Shown: piece after piece, positions 21,036-28,787 of the stretch
How the letters are laid out: each line of letters begins with the position of its first letter
How positions within the stretch are numbered: the stretch's first letter is position 1
Assembly: GCF_017614965.1 (NCBI RefSeq)
Contig: NZ_WVUG01000070.1
Coordinates: 1 to 32,713, forward strand
DNA from: Streptomyces griseorubiginosus
Lineage (GTDB): Bacteria > Actinomycetota > Actinomycetes > Streptomycetales > Streptomycetaceae
Direction of reading: 5' to 3'
Length of the DNA stretch: 32,713 nt
The notes under the pieces: model-generated
Told to the model about the DNA's origin: nothing
Database searches by the model: none
What the model saw: the letters and a program-made list of their open reading frames with translations, nothing else
Position numbers and translations under genes: made by a program

Positions 21036-21677
21036 CTACGGCTCCAGCAAGCGCGGCGACAACGCCCCGCAGGGAACGAGCTCGAGTTCCGCCCCCGCCT
21101 CGCGCAGATCCGTCAGCACCAGCTCGTCGTACATCAGCAGCCCGGACTGCTCGGGCCAGACCACGGCCCACAGCCACAGCCCGCGCGCCTCGCCGGCGAA
21201 GACCGCGCGGTCGTCGGGGGTGGCGGCGACATGCCAGAGGGGGGTGGGGCGACCGCCCGCCAGGACCTTGGCCTGGGGCGGCTTCTCGACGCTCATGTAC
21301 GGCCCCGGGTCCGGGCCGGCGATGCCCGCGTACCGCGCGCCGAGCCCGACGCCCAGTTCCTCGGCGACCAGGATCAGCTCCCCTATGCCCCCGAGCGGTC
21401 CCGGTCCGGAGCAGGCCACCGCGGTGGCTCGGCCGCCGTGCCGGTCGTCGCCGGCGCAGGCCACGCCCGTGAACAGCCAGCCGACGGGAAGGGGCCACGG
21501 CATCCACACGGGCACCTGCGTGCGGTGCACCACGACGCTGAGGGCCTCGACGCTGGGCGGGACCACGGGCTGCACCGGGTGCACGGTGCCGTGCTCATCG
21601 CACTGCCACGAATCGGCGAAGAGTCCGGGAGCCCTGACCCGGCCACCACACTTCGGGCAACTGGGTTCGCCCCTCAT
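21036..21677 (-). CDS. DUF6758 family zinc-ribbon protein
   Basis: A 213-residue protein. The N-terminus carries a treble-clef or ribbon-like set of ligands: Cys7 and Cys10 (CPKCGG) with Cys26 and His29 (WQCDEHG), expected to hold one zinc. The rest is a soluble domain rich in Gly, Pro and Trp (WMPWPLPVGWLF, GPYMSVEKPPQAKV, LWLWAVVWPEQS). I recall this as a conserved Streptomyces family, DUF6758, with no known function. ATG at 21677 gives the first zinc ligands at once; no strong ribosome site is seen. It lies upstream of the PHP gene on the same strand and is divergent from the MFS transporter. Confidence 0.8.
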   Translation of the reverse strand: MRGEPSCPKCGGRVRAPGLFADSWQCDEHGTVHPVQPVVPPSVEALSVVVHRTQVPVWMPWPLPVGWLFTGVACAGDDRHGGRATAVACSGPGPLGGIGELILVAEELGVGLGARYAGIAGPDPGPYMSVEKPPQAKVLAGGRPTPLWHVAATPDDRAVFAGEARGLWLWAVVWPEQSGLLMYDELVLTDLREAGAELELVPCGALSPRLLEP

Positions 21678-21760
21678 AGGGCCCCACGGTCCTACCCCGG
21701 CACCCTCACGTCAAGGACGATCACCCGACCGGACGGAACGCTCACCTGATTCCGCACCAT

Positions 21761-21800
21761 TCCGCGCCGGCTCCGCGCCGGCTCCGCACCGGCTCCGCAT
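21761..21800. repeat. 11-bp tandem repeat upstream of the MFS promoter
   Basis: TCCGCGCCGGC occurs at 21761 and 21772, TCCGCACCGGC at 21783 and a partial copy at 21794. A 10-base relative, TCCGCACCAT, lies at 21751. The array borders the AT-rich promoter on its upstream side. Confidence 0.85.
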
Positions 21801-21811
21801 CGACCCAACTA

Positions 21812-21859
21812 GATGCCACTTGCATCAATTAGCCACCCTAACTTACTATGTGTATATAG
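21812..21859 (+). promoter_or_regulatory. MFS promoter with three stacked inverted repeats
   Basis: TTGCAT (21820-21825), 18 bases, then TACTAT (21844-21849) form a plausible sigma-70 promoter. Overlapping it are GATGC-N5-GCATC (21812-21826), TTAG-N5-CTAA (21829-21841) and CTAT-N6-ATAG (21846-21859). The block is strikingly AT-rich for this genome. The first palindrome covers the -35, as expected of a repressor operator (MarR or TetR type). Confidence 0.55.
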
Positions 21860-21888
21860 CAACTAAATCGACCCGGAGTGGAGGAAGC

Positions 21889-23151
21889 ATGGACGACCCA
21901 TTCGACGCGGGAGCGGGCGGCATCCTGCGGCAGCCGAAGGCCGTGTGGGCGACGGCCGGCGCGTCCGTCGTGGCTTTCATGGGCATCGGACTCGTCGACC
22001 CGATCCTGCCGTCGATCGCCAAGGGCCTGAACGCCACCGCCGGCCAGGTCTCCCTGCTCTTCACCTCGTACTTCCTGATCACGGCGGTGGCGATGCTGGT
22101 CACCGGCTTCGTCTCGAGCCGGATCGGCGGGCGCAGGACGCTGCTCCTCGGCCTCGCCTTCGTCGTCGTCTTCGCGGGCCTGGCAGGCACCTCGGACTCG
22201 GTCGCCGAACTCGTCGGCTTCCGGGCCGGATGGGGCCTCGGCAACGCGCTGTTCGTCTCGACCGCCCTCGCGGTCATCGTGGGCGCGGCGGCGGGCGGCA
22301 GCGCGGCGGCGATCCTGCTGTACGAGTCGGCCCTGGGCCTCGGCATGGCCTGCGGCCCGCTGCTGGGCGCACTGCTCGGCAACCAGAGCTGGCGCTACCC
22401 GTTCTTCGGTACGGCCTTCCTGATGGCGGTCGGCTTCCTGTGCATCACGGCGTTCCTGAAGGAGCAGCCGAAGCCCGCGCGGAAGACCTCGCTGCTCGAC
22501 CCGATCAAGGCGCTCGGGCACGGGGGCCTCGCCTCCGCCGCCGCCTCGGCGTTCTTCTACAACTACACGTTCTTCACCGTGCTGGCCTTCACCCCGTTCG
22601 TGCTGAACATGACGCCCTACAAGTCCGGTGCCGTGTTCTTCTGCTGGGGCGTGCTGCTCGCCGTCTTCTCGGTGATCGTGGCGCCGCGCCTGCAGAAGCG
22701 GTTCGGTTCGCTGAAGGTGCTCGGCGGCTCACTGGTGCTGCTCGCGGTCGACGTGCTCGTCCTCGGCTACGGCGACCACACCACGGCGGTCGTCTGCACC
22801 GTCCTGTCCGGGGCCTTCATCGGCGTGAACAACACGGTGTACACGGAACTGGCGCTCGGCGTCTCGGACGCCCCGCGCCCGGTGGCGAGCGCCGGCTACA
22901 ACTTCGTGCGCTGGTTCGCGGCGGCCGCGGCGCCCTACTTCGCGCCGAAGATCGAGGAGTGGACCGACATCCACATCCCGTTCGTGGTGGCCGCGATCAC
23001 CGCCGCGGTGGGCGCGCTGGTGGTCCTCGTACGGCGTAACGCACTCACCCTCCCCCACTCTCGGCTTCGCTCGAGCGGGGGGACCCCCATGGCGGAGGAG
23101 CTGGAGACGCGGCACGCGTCCGAGGACGGTGTCACCGTCTTTGCCAACTGA
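21889..23151 (+). CDS. Major facilitator superfamily exporter
   Basis: A 420-residue membrane protein with 12 predicted helices. Family marks: GIGLVDPILPSIAKGL in helix 1, the cytoplasmic loop FVSSRIGGRRTLLLG after helix 2, and helix 5 YESALGLGMACGPLLGALLG, the motif C typical of drug:H+ antiporters. It is thus probably a proton-driven exporter of a small molecule. ATG 21889 has GGAGGAAG upstream. The last 40 residues are soluble. They include LPHSRLRSSGGTP, which is the translation of a dispersed Streptomyces palindromic element, so the natural C-terminus was probably shorter. The gene stands alone behind an operator-like promoter. Confidence 0.93.
   Translation: MDDPFDAGAGGILRQPKAVWATAGASVVAFMGIGLVDPILPSIAKGLNATAGQVSLLFTSYFLITAVAMLVTGFVSSRIGGRRTLLLGLAFVVVFAGLAGTSDSVAELVGFRAGWGLGNALFVSTALAVIVGAAAGGSAAAILLYESALGLGMACGPLLGALLGNQSWRYPFFGTAFLMAVGFLCITAFLKEQPKPARKTSLLDPIKALGHGGLASAAASAFFYNYTFFTVLAFTPFVLNMTPYKSGAVFFCWGVLLAVFSVIVAPRLQKRFGSLKVLGGSLVLLAVDVLVLGYGDHTTAVVCTVLSGAFIGVNNTVYTELALGVSDAPRPVASAGYNFVRWFAAAAAPYFAPKIEEWTDIHIPFVVAAITAAVGALVVLVRRNALTLPHSRLRSSGGTPMAEELETRHASEDGVTVFAN
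23048..23090 (+). repeat. Dispersed Streptomyces palindromic element inside the MFS gene
   Basis: CCCCCACTCTCGGCTTCGCT continues as CGAGCGGGGGGACCCCCAT. The CCCCC...GGGGG ends can pair. From memory this sequence recurs many times in Streptomyces genomes, usually between genes, and yields LPHSRLRSSGGTP when read through. Here it is in frame near the 3' end of the transporter gene. Confidence 0.65.
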
Positions 23152-23181
23152 CGGAATCCGGCCGTCCGTTGGTGAGCTTGC

Positions 23182-23766
23182 TCACGCCAGCGAGACCGAC
23201 GCGCGGGACGGATCCCTCAGGTCCGTCCCGTGCGTCAGCCAGCGCTCCTGGAGGGCCTGGGCGCCGTGGACGCGTTTCCAGGCCGCCTCGTTCGCCGTCA
23301 TGGGCAGCAGCGGCAGGAAGCGGACCGGGTCGAGCGGCTCGTCCAGGGCGAGATCCTCGACCAGGCCGCCGGGCTCGGCGACCAGGACGGAGCTGAACGG
23401 GGCGCCCGGCCACAGCGGCTCACCGATGTCGAGGGACGCGCCCGGTGCCACGATCACCCCCTCGACCTGCGGAGACGCGGCGAGCACGGCGAGCGGGCGC
23501 AGTGCCTTGTCGGTGTCGGCGAGGCCCGCGCGCACCGAGAGGACCAGCTCCGCGCGGGGTCCCTTCACCGGGTCGGCGAGCGTCGCCGTGGGGTCGCTCA
23601 TCGGCTGCGCGGACATGCCGAGCGTGGCGTAGCGGACGATGTCGCCCTCGTGGAAGCGGAGCACCTCGATGCGGTCCGTGCCGAGGAACGTGACCGCCGC
23701 GCGGGCGTCCGGTTCGCCCAGCGCGGAGCGCAACCTTGCCTCTACCAGAGGAAGAACATCAACCAT
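23182..23766 (-). CDS. Suppressor-of-fused (SUFU)-like domain protein
   Basis: A 194-residue soluble protein (MVDVLPLVEARLRSALGEPD start, then DRIEVLRFHEGDIVRYATLGMS, PRAELVLSVRAG, PFSSVLVAEPGG, DPVRFLPLLPMTANEAAW). The order of strands and the closing LPMT.NE.AW motif are those of bacterial SUFU proteins. Their role is unknown; many are immunity proteins or stand-alone genes like this one. ATG 23766 has TATGCT six bases upstream and no Shine-Dalgarno, so it is probably leaderless. It converges on the MFS gene and diverges from corA. Confidence 0.8.
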   Translation of the reverse strand: MVDVLPLVEARLRSALGEPDARAAVTFLGTDRIEVLRFHEGDIVRYATLGMSAQPMSDPTATLADPVKGPRAELVLSVRAGLADTDKALRPLAVLAASPQVEGVIVAPGASLDIGEPLWPGAPFSSVLVAEPGGLVEDLALDEPLDPVRFLPLLPMTANEAAWKRVHGAQALQERWLTHGTDLRDPSRASVSLA

Positions 23767-24251
23767 GCGGCGAGCATAGAACTCGTCAGTACCGGGCAAA
23801 GCTGCGCCTTGACAGTTTGGGCGACTGGTACTCTGGCCCGGTCGTTCGGGCAGCACGCAGTGGCGTCGCGATCGAGTCCCGACGCCAGTTGGACTCCCTT
23901 ACGGGAATGGAACGTCCCTTACGAGGGACCGGCCGGAGGAGGTGGGGCTGTCATGGATCGAAGTCACCCGTGCAGTACCACTCGCTCTTCCCGCCGCTGA
24001 TACAGCTGATCCGGCCTGGGCTGACCGCCGCCTTTCACGCTCAAGTCTTCACGAGTCCTCATGCGGAAGAGCACTTCGTCTCGTTGTGCCTGATCTGTCT
24101 GATCTGAACCAGCAGCGAAACTCGCCACCGCGACGGTGCGGTGCTCCCCGCTTTGTGGACGTGCCAAACACCCGAAGTCAGGACGTCCCCATTCCGGGCA
24201 GTTCCACCCGTCGTCGGCGCCCTTTCGCTGCCTGCCACGAAGGAGCCAGCC
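23767..24251 (+). promoter_or_regulatory. Long structured leader of the corA gene
   Basis: A 485-base gap. The left end holds the SUFU promoter. TTGACA at 23809-23814 followed by TACTCT (23829-23834, spacing only 14) is a weak candidate promoter. Then come four hairpins: GCCCG..CGGGC (23836-23851), TGGCGTCG..CGACGCCA (23861-23887, perfect 8 bp), TCCC-TTAC-GGGA (23895-23906) and GTCCCT-TACG-AGGGAC (23914-23929, a UACG tetraloop). The last two are near-copies of each other. A short ORF follows at 23953. I do not see the M-box core. From about 24000 to 24251 I see nothing definite. Confidence 0.45.
23953..24000 (+). CDS. Possible upstream ORF in the corA leader, 15 aa
   Basis: MDRSHPCSTTRSSRR, preceded by GGAGGAGG ten bases upstream, by far the best ribosome site in the leader. 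It could be translated and act as a sensor of translation, as leader peptides do in some magnesium-transporter genes. No homologue is known to me. A longer frame from GTG 23942 that runs into the corA start is less likely because its Shine-Dalgarno spacing is only about two bases. Confidence 0.35.
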   Translation: MDRSHPCSTTRSSRR

Positions 24252-25367
24252 ATGTCGATGATCCGTGACCTGCGCGCCGCGGTCCGCCCGTCCCGCATCT
24301 CCCTGCGCAAGGACACCGGCGCGTACGACACGACACGCGACCCCGGCACCCCGTCGGCCGTCGTCGACTGCGCCGTCTACCGGGACGGGGCCCGCGTCCA
24401 GACACCGCAGGCGCTCACCCCGCACGAGGCCATGCGCCAGGTGCGCCGCGACGGAGGCTTCGTCTGGATCGGTCTGCACGAGCCGACCGAGGCCGAATTC
24501 TCCGGTATCGCAAGCGAGTTCGGGCTGCACCCGCTGGCCGTCGAGGACGCCGTACAGGCCCACCAGCGGCCCAAACTGGAGCGCTACGACGACTCCCTGT
24601 TCACCGTCTTCAAGACCATCCACTACGTCGAGCACGACGAACTCACCGCCAACAGCGAGATCGTCGAGACCGGCGAGGTCATGTGCTTCACCGGACGGGA
24701 CTTCTTCATCACCGTCCGGCACGGCGGCCAGGGCTCCCTGCGCGCCCTCCGCCACCGTCTGCAGGACGACCCCGAGCTGCTCGCCAAGGGCCCCTCGGCG
24801 GTGCTGCACGCGATCGCCGACCATGTCGTGGACGGCTACCTCGCGGTCGCCGACGCCATGCAGGACGACATCGACGAGGTGGAGACCGAGGTCTTCTCGC
24901 CGGGCCGCGGCGGTGTCGCCCGCGGTGTGGACTCGGCGCGGATCTACCAGATCAAGCGCGAGGTGCTGGAGTTCAAGCGGGCGGTGGCGCCGCTGCTGCG
25001 GCCGCTGCAGCTGCTGAGCGAGCGGCCGATGCGGCTGGTCGACCCCGACATCCAGAAGTACTTCCGGGACGTCGCCGACCACCTCGCCCGCGTGCAGGAA
25101 CAGGTCGTCGGCTTCGACGAGCTGCTCAACTCCATCCTCCAGGCCAACCTCGCGCAGGCGTCCGTCGCGCAGAACGAGGACATGCGGAAGATCACCGCCT
25201 GGGCCGCCATCATCGCCGTACCGACGATGGTGACCGGTGTCTACGGCATGAACTTCGACCACATGCCCGAACTGCACTGGCGCTACGGCTATCCGACCGT
25301 CCTCGGCCTCACGGTCGTGCTCTGTGTCGGCATCCACCGGGCGCTGAAGCGCAACGGCTGGCTGTGA
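24252..25367 (+). CDS. corA: CorA-family magnesium/cobalt channel
   Basis: A 371-residue protein. The large N-terminal cytoplasmic domain (1-310) includes GGFVWIGLHEPTEAEF, HPLAVEDAVQAHQRPKLERY and the long helix DIDEVETEVF..IYQIKREVLEFKRAV. Two C-terminal helices follow at about 314-331 and 347-363, with the signature YGMNFDHMPEL between them (Gly332-Met333-Asn334, the ion selectivity loop). As a pentamer it admits Mg2+ and closes when the cytoplasmic domain is loaded with Mg2+. ATG 24252 follows AAGGAG. It lies near the MgtE-like/DUF1003 pair. In M. tuberculosis the same gene (Rv1239c, from memory) lies in the same wider neighbourhood. Confidence 0.95.
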   Translation: MSMIRDLRAAVRPSRISLRKDTGAYDTTRDPGTPSAVVDCAVYRDGARVQTPQALTPHEAMRQVRRDGGFVWIGLHEPTEAEFSGIASEFGLHPLAVEDAVQAHQRPKLERYDDSLFTVFKTIHYVEHDELTANSEIVETGEVMCFTGRDFFITVRHGGQGSLRALRHRLQDDPELLAKGPSAVLHAIADHVVDGYLAVADAMQDDIDEVETEVFSPGRGGVARGVDSARIYQIKREVLEFKRAVAPLLRPLQLLSERPMRLVDPDIQKYFRDVADHLARVQEQVVGFDELLNSILQANLAQASVAQNEDMRKITAWAAIIAVPTMVTGVYGMNFDHMPELHWRYGYPTVLGLTVVLCVGIHRALKRNGWL

Positions 25368-25390
25368 GCCGTCTGGATAGGCTTCCGCCC

Positions 25391-25906
25391 ATGACAAGCG
25401 AGCTGCTCGACCAGGCCCTCGTCGAGGAGGCCACCAAGAAGTCCGGCCTTGTGTGGGTCCGGGGCCCGGGCGGGCCGGCCCGCGCGCTGTGGCACGTGTG
25501 GCACGAGGGTGCCGCGTGTGTCGTGGGCGACGGACCGGGCGAGCAGTCGCTGCCGGGACTGACCGACGGCACCACCGCCGAGGTCACCGTGCGCAGCAAG
25601 GACAAGGGGGGCCGACTGGTCTCCTGGTCCGCGAAGGTCGTCGAGCTCGCGTCCGGTACGGAGGCCTGGGAGGCGACGGTCGCCGAGCTGAAGGGCAAGC
25701 GCCTCAACGCGCCCGACGGGGAGGCGATGACCGAGCGCTGGGCCCGCACCTGCCGGGTGCTGCGGCTCGAACCGACCGGGGCGACAACGCCGTTGCCCGA
25801 CGACAGCCTGGCCGAGGCGCCCCTGCCGACGCCGGCCACGACCCGAAGGCCCGTCCCCGCGGGGCTGCCCCGGCTGCTGCTGAAAAAGAAGAAGCGCCGC
25901 CGATGA
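25391..25906 (+). CDS. Conserved hypothetical protein, possible split-barrel (PPOX-like) fold
   Basis: A 171-residue protein. The first 125 residues look like a beta-barrel domain (SGLVWVRGPG.PARALWHVWHEGAACVVGDGP, TAEVTVRSKDKGGRLVSWSAKVVEL, TCRVLRLEPT). This pattern recalls FMN-binding pyridoxamine-oxidase-like proteins but lacks a clear flavin motif. The tail is Pro/Thr-rich and ends in LLLKKKKRRR, a dense basic patch that could bind nucleic acid or membrane. The ATG at 25391 has TAGGCT seven bases upstream and no Shine-Dalgarno, so it is probably leaderless, with its promoter inside the end of corA. It converges on the lipoprotein gene with a gap of only four bases. Confidence 0.75.
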   Translation: MTSELLDQALVEEATKKSGLVWVRGPGGPARALWHVWHEGAACVVGDGPGEQSLPGLTDGTTAEVTVRSKDKGGRLVSWSAKVVELASGTEAWEATVAELKGKRLNAPDGEAMTERWARTCRVLRLEPTGATTPLPDDSLAEAPLPTPATTRRPVPAGLPRLLLKKKKRRR

Positions 25907-25910
25907 GCCC

Positions 25911-26660
25911 TCAGGACGCCGGCAGCTGCTTGCCGTAGTCCACCGTCTCGTCCTTGCCCGGCTCCGCCAGGGTGAAGTCCTTGTCCCAGGCCGAGAAGGT
26001 CAGCGTGCCCGCGCCGCCCGCACGCTGCAGGCGCAGCGGATACGGCCTGCCCTCCAGGGACACGTCCAGCGTGCCCCCTGAGCCCTTGTCACCCGTGATG
26101 CGGATCGTGCGGGTACCCGCCTGCTCGTGGTGCCCGTCCGTCGCCAGCGAACCGTGCAGGGTGAGCAGCCCTTCGAGGAGGACGTCCTTGTCCGTGAAAC
26201 CGCTGAACTTCTTGTACGCGGGGTCGCCCTGCGGAACCTTCACGTACTTGCCGTCGAGCTTGCCCGCCGCCGAGGTGCCGTGGTCCCCGTCGGCGTGGTT
26301 CCAGAAGCCCGCGCCGGCCTTCAGGTACAGCCGCTCGCCGATGCGCAGCAGCCCGAAGGCCACTCCCTTGGAGGTGACCGACCCGGTCGCTCCCTCGGGC
26401 TTCAGCCGCATGTCGAGCCGGTACGTACGGCCATTGGTGACGACGTCTCCGGCGAGCCGTACGGCGGACGCGGACCGCGCGGCCGTACGCGTTCTGGACT
26501 GGATCGTGTCGGCGGACAGCTTGCCGACCCCGTTCGTACCCGCGTCGGGATCCTCACCGCACCCCGTCAGAAACCCGCTCCCCGTCACGACCAGCGCACA
26601 CACGGCACCGGCCACCACCGCCCGACGAGTACGGCCCTCGGACCTCGCAGTCACAGACAC
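25911..26660 (-). CDS. Putative lipoprotein (LppX/LprG-like architecture)
   Basis: About 249 residues. The N-terminus has RRAVVAGAVCALVVTGSGF then LTGC, a good lipobox, so the protein is exported and anchored to the outer face of the membrane. The mature part begins GEDPDAGTNG and contains beta-rich segments (VRLAGDVVTNGRTYRLDMRL, GSVTSKGVAFGLLRIGERLYLKAG, TIRITGDKGSGGTLDVSLEGR). The repeated long strands resemble the LppX_LprAFG class, which holds lipids in a cavity; this is a resemblance of pattern only. Start: GTG 26660 has AGAAAGG at proper distance; a TTG at 26675 is the alternative. It is divergent from the MgtE-like gene. Confidence 0.8.
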   Translation of the reverse strand: MSVTARSEGRTRRAVVAGAVCALVVTGSGFLTGCGEDPDAGTNGVGKLSADTIQSRTRTAARSASAVRLAGDVVTNGRTYRLDMRLKPEGATGSVTSKGVAFGLLRIGERLYLKAGAGFWNHADGDHGTSAAGKLDGKYVKVPQGDPAYKKFSGFTDKDVLLEGLLTLHGSLATDGHHEQAGTRTIRITGDKGSGGTLDVSLEGRPYPLRLQRAGGAGTLTFSAWDKDFTLAEPGKDETVDYGKQLPAS

Positions 26661-26853
26661 GGCTGCCTTTCTCAACGGCTGTCCTGAACGGTGCTCGGCA
26701 CCCTACAGGGGTCGGCGGCCACCGGCGGAGCCGGTCCGTCCGGACCGTCCACCAGGGCATATCCGATCGGGACGGGCTAGCCTGAAGCCCACCCGAGCGG
26801 GCAATTCGGAACAGCACAGCCCCACGAACCCCGCACGAAAAGGAAGCACGACC

Positions 26854-28161
26854 ATGGCAGGCGCCGCCCCCCGGATCTTCGTCTCGCACCTCTCCGGCGT
26901 CCCCGTCTTCGACCCCAACGGCGACCAGGTGGGGCGCGTGCGCGACCTGGTCGTGATGCTGCGCGTCGGCCGCAGGCCCCCGCGTGTGCTCGGCCTCGTC
27001 GTCGAACTGCCCACCCGGCGCCGCATCTTCCTGCAGATGACCCGGGTCACCAGCATCGAGTCCGGCCAGGTCATCGCCACCGGTGTGCTCAACGTCCGCC
27101 GCTTCGAGCAACGCCCCACCGAACGGCTGGTCTTCGGGGAGCTGCTGGACCGCCGGGTCACGCTCGTCGACACCGGCGAGGAGGTCACCGTCCTCGACGT
27201 GTCCGTGCAGCAGCTGCCGGCCCGCAGGGAATGGGAGGTCGACCGCGTCTTCGTCCGCAAGGGCCGCAAGGCCGGCGCCTTCAGGCGGGCCAAGGGCGAG
27301 CAGCTGACCGTCGAGTGGTCCGCCGTCACCGGGTTCTCCCTGGAGGAGCAGGGACAGGGCGCGGAGAGCCTTCTGGCCACCTTCGAGCAGCTGCGCCCGG
27401 CCGACCTGGCGAACGTCCTGCACCATCTCTCCGCCAAGCGGCGCGCCGAGGTCGCCGCCGCCCTCGACGACGACCGGCTGGCCGACGTCCTCGAGGAGCT
27501 CCCGGAGGACGACCAGATCGAGATCCTCGGCAAGCTGAAGGAGGAGCGGGCCGCCGACGTCCTGGAGGCCATGGACCCCGACGACGCGGCCGACCTGCTC
27601 TCCGAACTGCCGGAGGCGGACAAGGAGCGGCTGCTGAGCCTGATGCAGCCCGCCGACGCGGCCGACATGCGGCGCCTGATGTCGTACGAGGAGCACACGG
27701 CGGGCGGTCTGATGACCACCGAGCCGATCGTGCTGCGGCCGGACGCCACCGTCGCCGACGCGCTCGCCCGCGTCCGCAACCGCGACCTCTCCCCCGCCCT
27801 CGCCGCCCAGGTCTACGTCTGCCGTCCGCCGGACGAGACACCGACCGGCAAGTACCTGGGCACGGTCCACTTCCAGCGGCTGCTGCGCGACCCCCCGTAC
27901 ACCCTGGTCAGTTCGATCATCGACGACGACCTGCAGCCGCTCGACCCCGACGCGGCGCTGCCCGTCGTCGCCGGGTTCTTCGCGACGTACGACATGGTCG
28001 CGGCGCCCGTGGTGGACGAGGCCGGGTCGCTGCTCGGCGCGGTGACCGTGGACGACGTACTGGACCACATGCTGCCCGAGGACTGGCGGGAGACCGAGTT
28101 CCACCTGGACGAGGACGCCGGCAACGAGGGTGCCGAGGGGGTGGCCGCTCATGACGCCTGA
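26854..28161 (+). CDS. Soluble MgtE-like protein: PRC-barrel, MgtE-N and two CBS domains, no membrane part
   Basis: A 435-residue protein. Residues 1-160 hold two PRC-barrel-like beta segments (VSHLSGVPVFDPNGDQVGRVRD, FGELLDRRVTLVDTGEEV). Residues 172-275 are the MgtE N-domain with its superhelix (LRPADLANVLHHLSAKRRAEV, LADVLEELPEDDQIEILGKL, EAMDPDDAADLLSELPEADKERL). CBS domains follow at about 285-345 (TAGGLMTTEPIVLRPDATV) and 350-405 (DMVAAPVVDEAGSLLGAVTV). A true MgtE would continue with five helices; here the protein stops after CBS2, so it cannot itself be a channel. It overlaps the DUF1003 gene by 11 bases. ATG 26854 follows AAAAGGAAG. M. tuberculosis Rv1232c appears, from memory, to be the equivalent. 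Confidence 0.92.
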   Translation: MAGAAPRIFVSHLSGVPVFDPNGDQVGRVRDLVVMLRVGRRPPRVLGLVVELPTRRRIFLQMTRVTSIESGQVIATGVLNVRRFEQRPTERLVFGELLDRRVTLVDTGEEVTVLDVSVQQLPARREWEVDRVFVRKGRKAGAFRRAKGEQLTVEWSAVTGFSLEEQGQGAESLLATFEQLRPADLANVLHHLSAKRRAEVAAALDDDRLADVLEELPEDDQIEILGKLKEERAADVLEAMDPDDAADLLSELPEADKERLLSLMQPADAADMRRLMSYEEHTAGGLMTTEPIVLRPDATVADALARVRNRDLSPALAAQVYVCRPPDETPTGKYLGTVHFQRLLRDPPYTLVSSIIDDDLQPLDPDAALPVVAGFFATYDMVAAPVVDEAGSLLGAVTVDDVLDHMLPEDWRETEFHLDEDAGNEGAEGVAAHDA

Positions 28162-28744
28162 GCGGGAGAGCACCCGTGAGCGCACCCCGGCGGGCGCGAC
28201 GGCGACGACGCGCACCCGGGTGCGTCTGGACCAGCCGCGCGCGCCGCGCCGGCGGCTGCTGCCCGAGTGGGACCCGGAGGCCTTCGGGCGGCTGTCGGAG
28301 CGCATCGCGCGCTTCCTCGGCACCGGACGGTTCATCGTCTGGATGACGGTCGTCATCATCCTGTGGGTGGCGTGGAACGTCTTCGCGCCGAAGGACCTGC
28401 GCTTCGACAACTACCCGTTCATCTTCCTGACCCTGATGCTGTCCCTGCAGGCCTCCTACGCGGCCCCGCTGATCCTGCTCGCGCAGAACCGGCAGGACGA
28501 CCGGGACCGGGTCAACCTAGAGCAGGACCGCAAGCAGAACGAGCGGTCCATCGCCGACACCGAGTACCTGACCCGGGAGATCGCCGCCCTGCGCATCGGC
28601 CTGGGCGAGGTCGCCACCCGCGACTGGATCCGCTCCGAGCTGCAGGACCTGATGAAGGAGCTGGACTACCGCAAGGACGGCCACCACGAACACGCCGTAT
28701 TCCCGGCAGAACGGTCCCGCGGACGTGACGTAGACGACCGGTGA
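28151..28744 (+). CDS. DUF1003 family membrane protein
   Basis: A 197-residue protein. A basic N-terminus leads to RIARFLGTGRFIVWMTVVIILWVAWNVF (helix 1, about 60-78), DLRFDNYPFIFLTLMLSLQASYAAPLILLAQNRQ (helix 2, about 89-111) and a cytoplasmic coiled-coil-like tail (DDRDRVNLEQDRKQNERSIADTEYL). These are the defining features of DUF1003. ATG 28151 is inside the end of the MgtE-like gene with GAGGGGG upstream, so the two are co-translated. The MgtE-like partner lacks a membrane domain and this protein supplies two helices. They may form one ion-sensing complex; that is inference. Confidence 0.92.
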   Translation: MTPERESTRERTPAGATATTRTRVRLDQPRAPRRRLLPEWDPEAFGRLSERIARFLGTGRFIVWMTVVIILWVAWNVFAPKDLRFDNYPFIFLTLMLSLQASYAAPLILLAQNRQDDRDRVNLEQDRKQNERSIADTEYLTREIAALRIGLGEVATRDWIRSELQDLMKELDYRKDGHHEHAVFPAERSRGRDVDDR

Positions 28745-28787
28745 CGGGCTTACCGGGGCCAGGCTACCGAGCCGTACCATCGTCCTT

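Noticed and set aside
23767..24251. M-box (ykoK) magnesium riboswitch before corA
   Set aside because: I looked for the conserved GTTAGGTGAGGCTCC-like core and did not find it; the structure seen is different.
23942..24268. 108-codon frame in the corA leader that overlaps the corA start
   Set aside because: Its GTG is too close to the purine-rich ribosome site, and codon use is unlike real genes here; the short ATG ORF at 23953 fits the site better.
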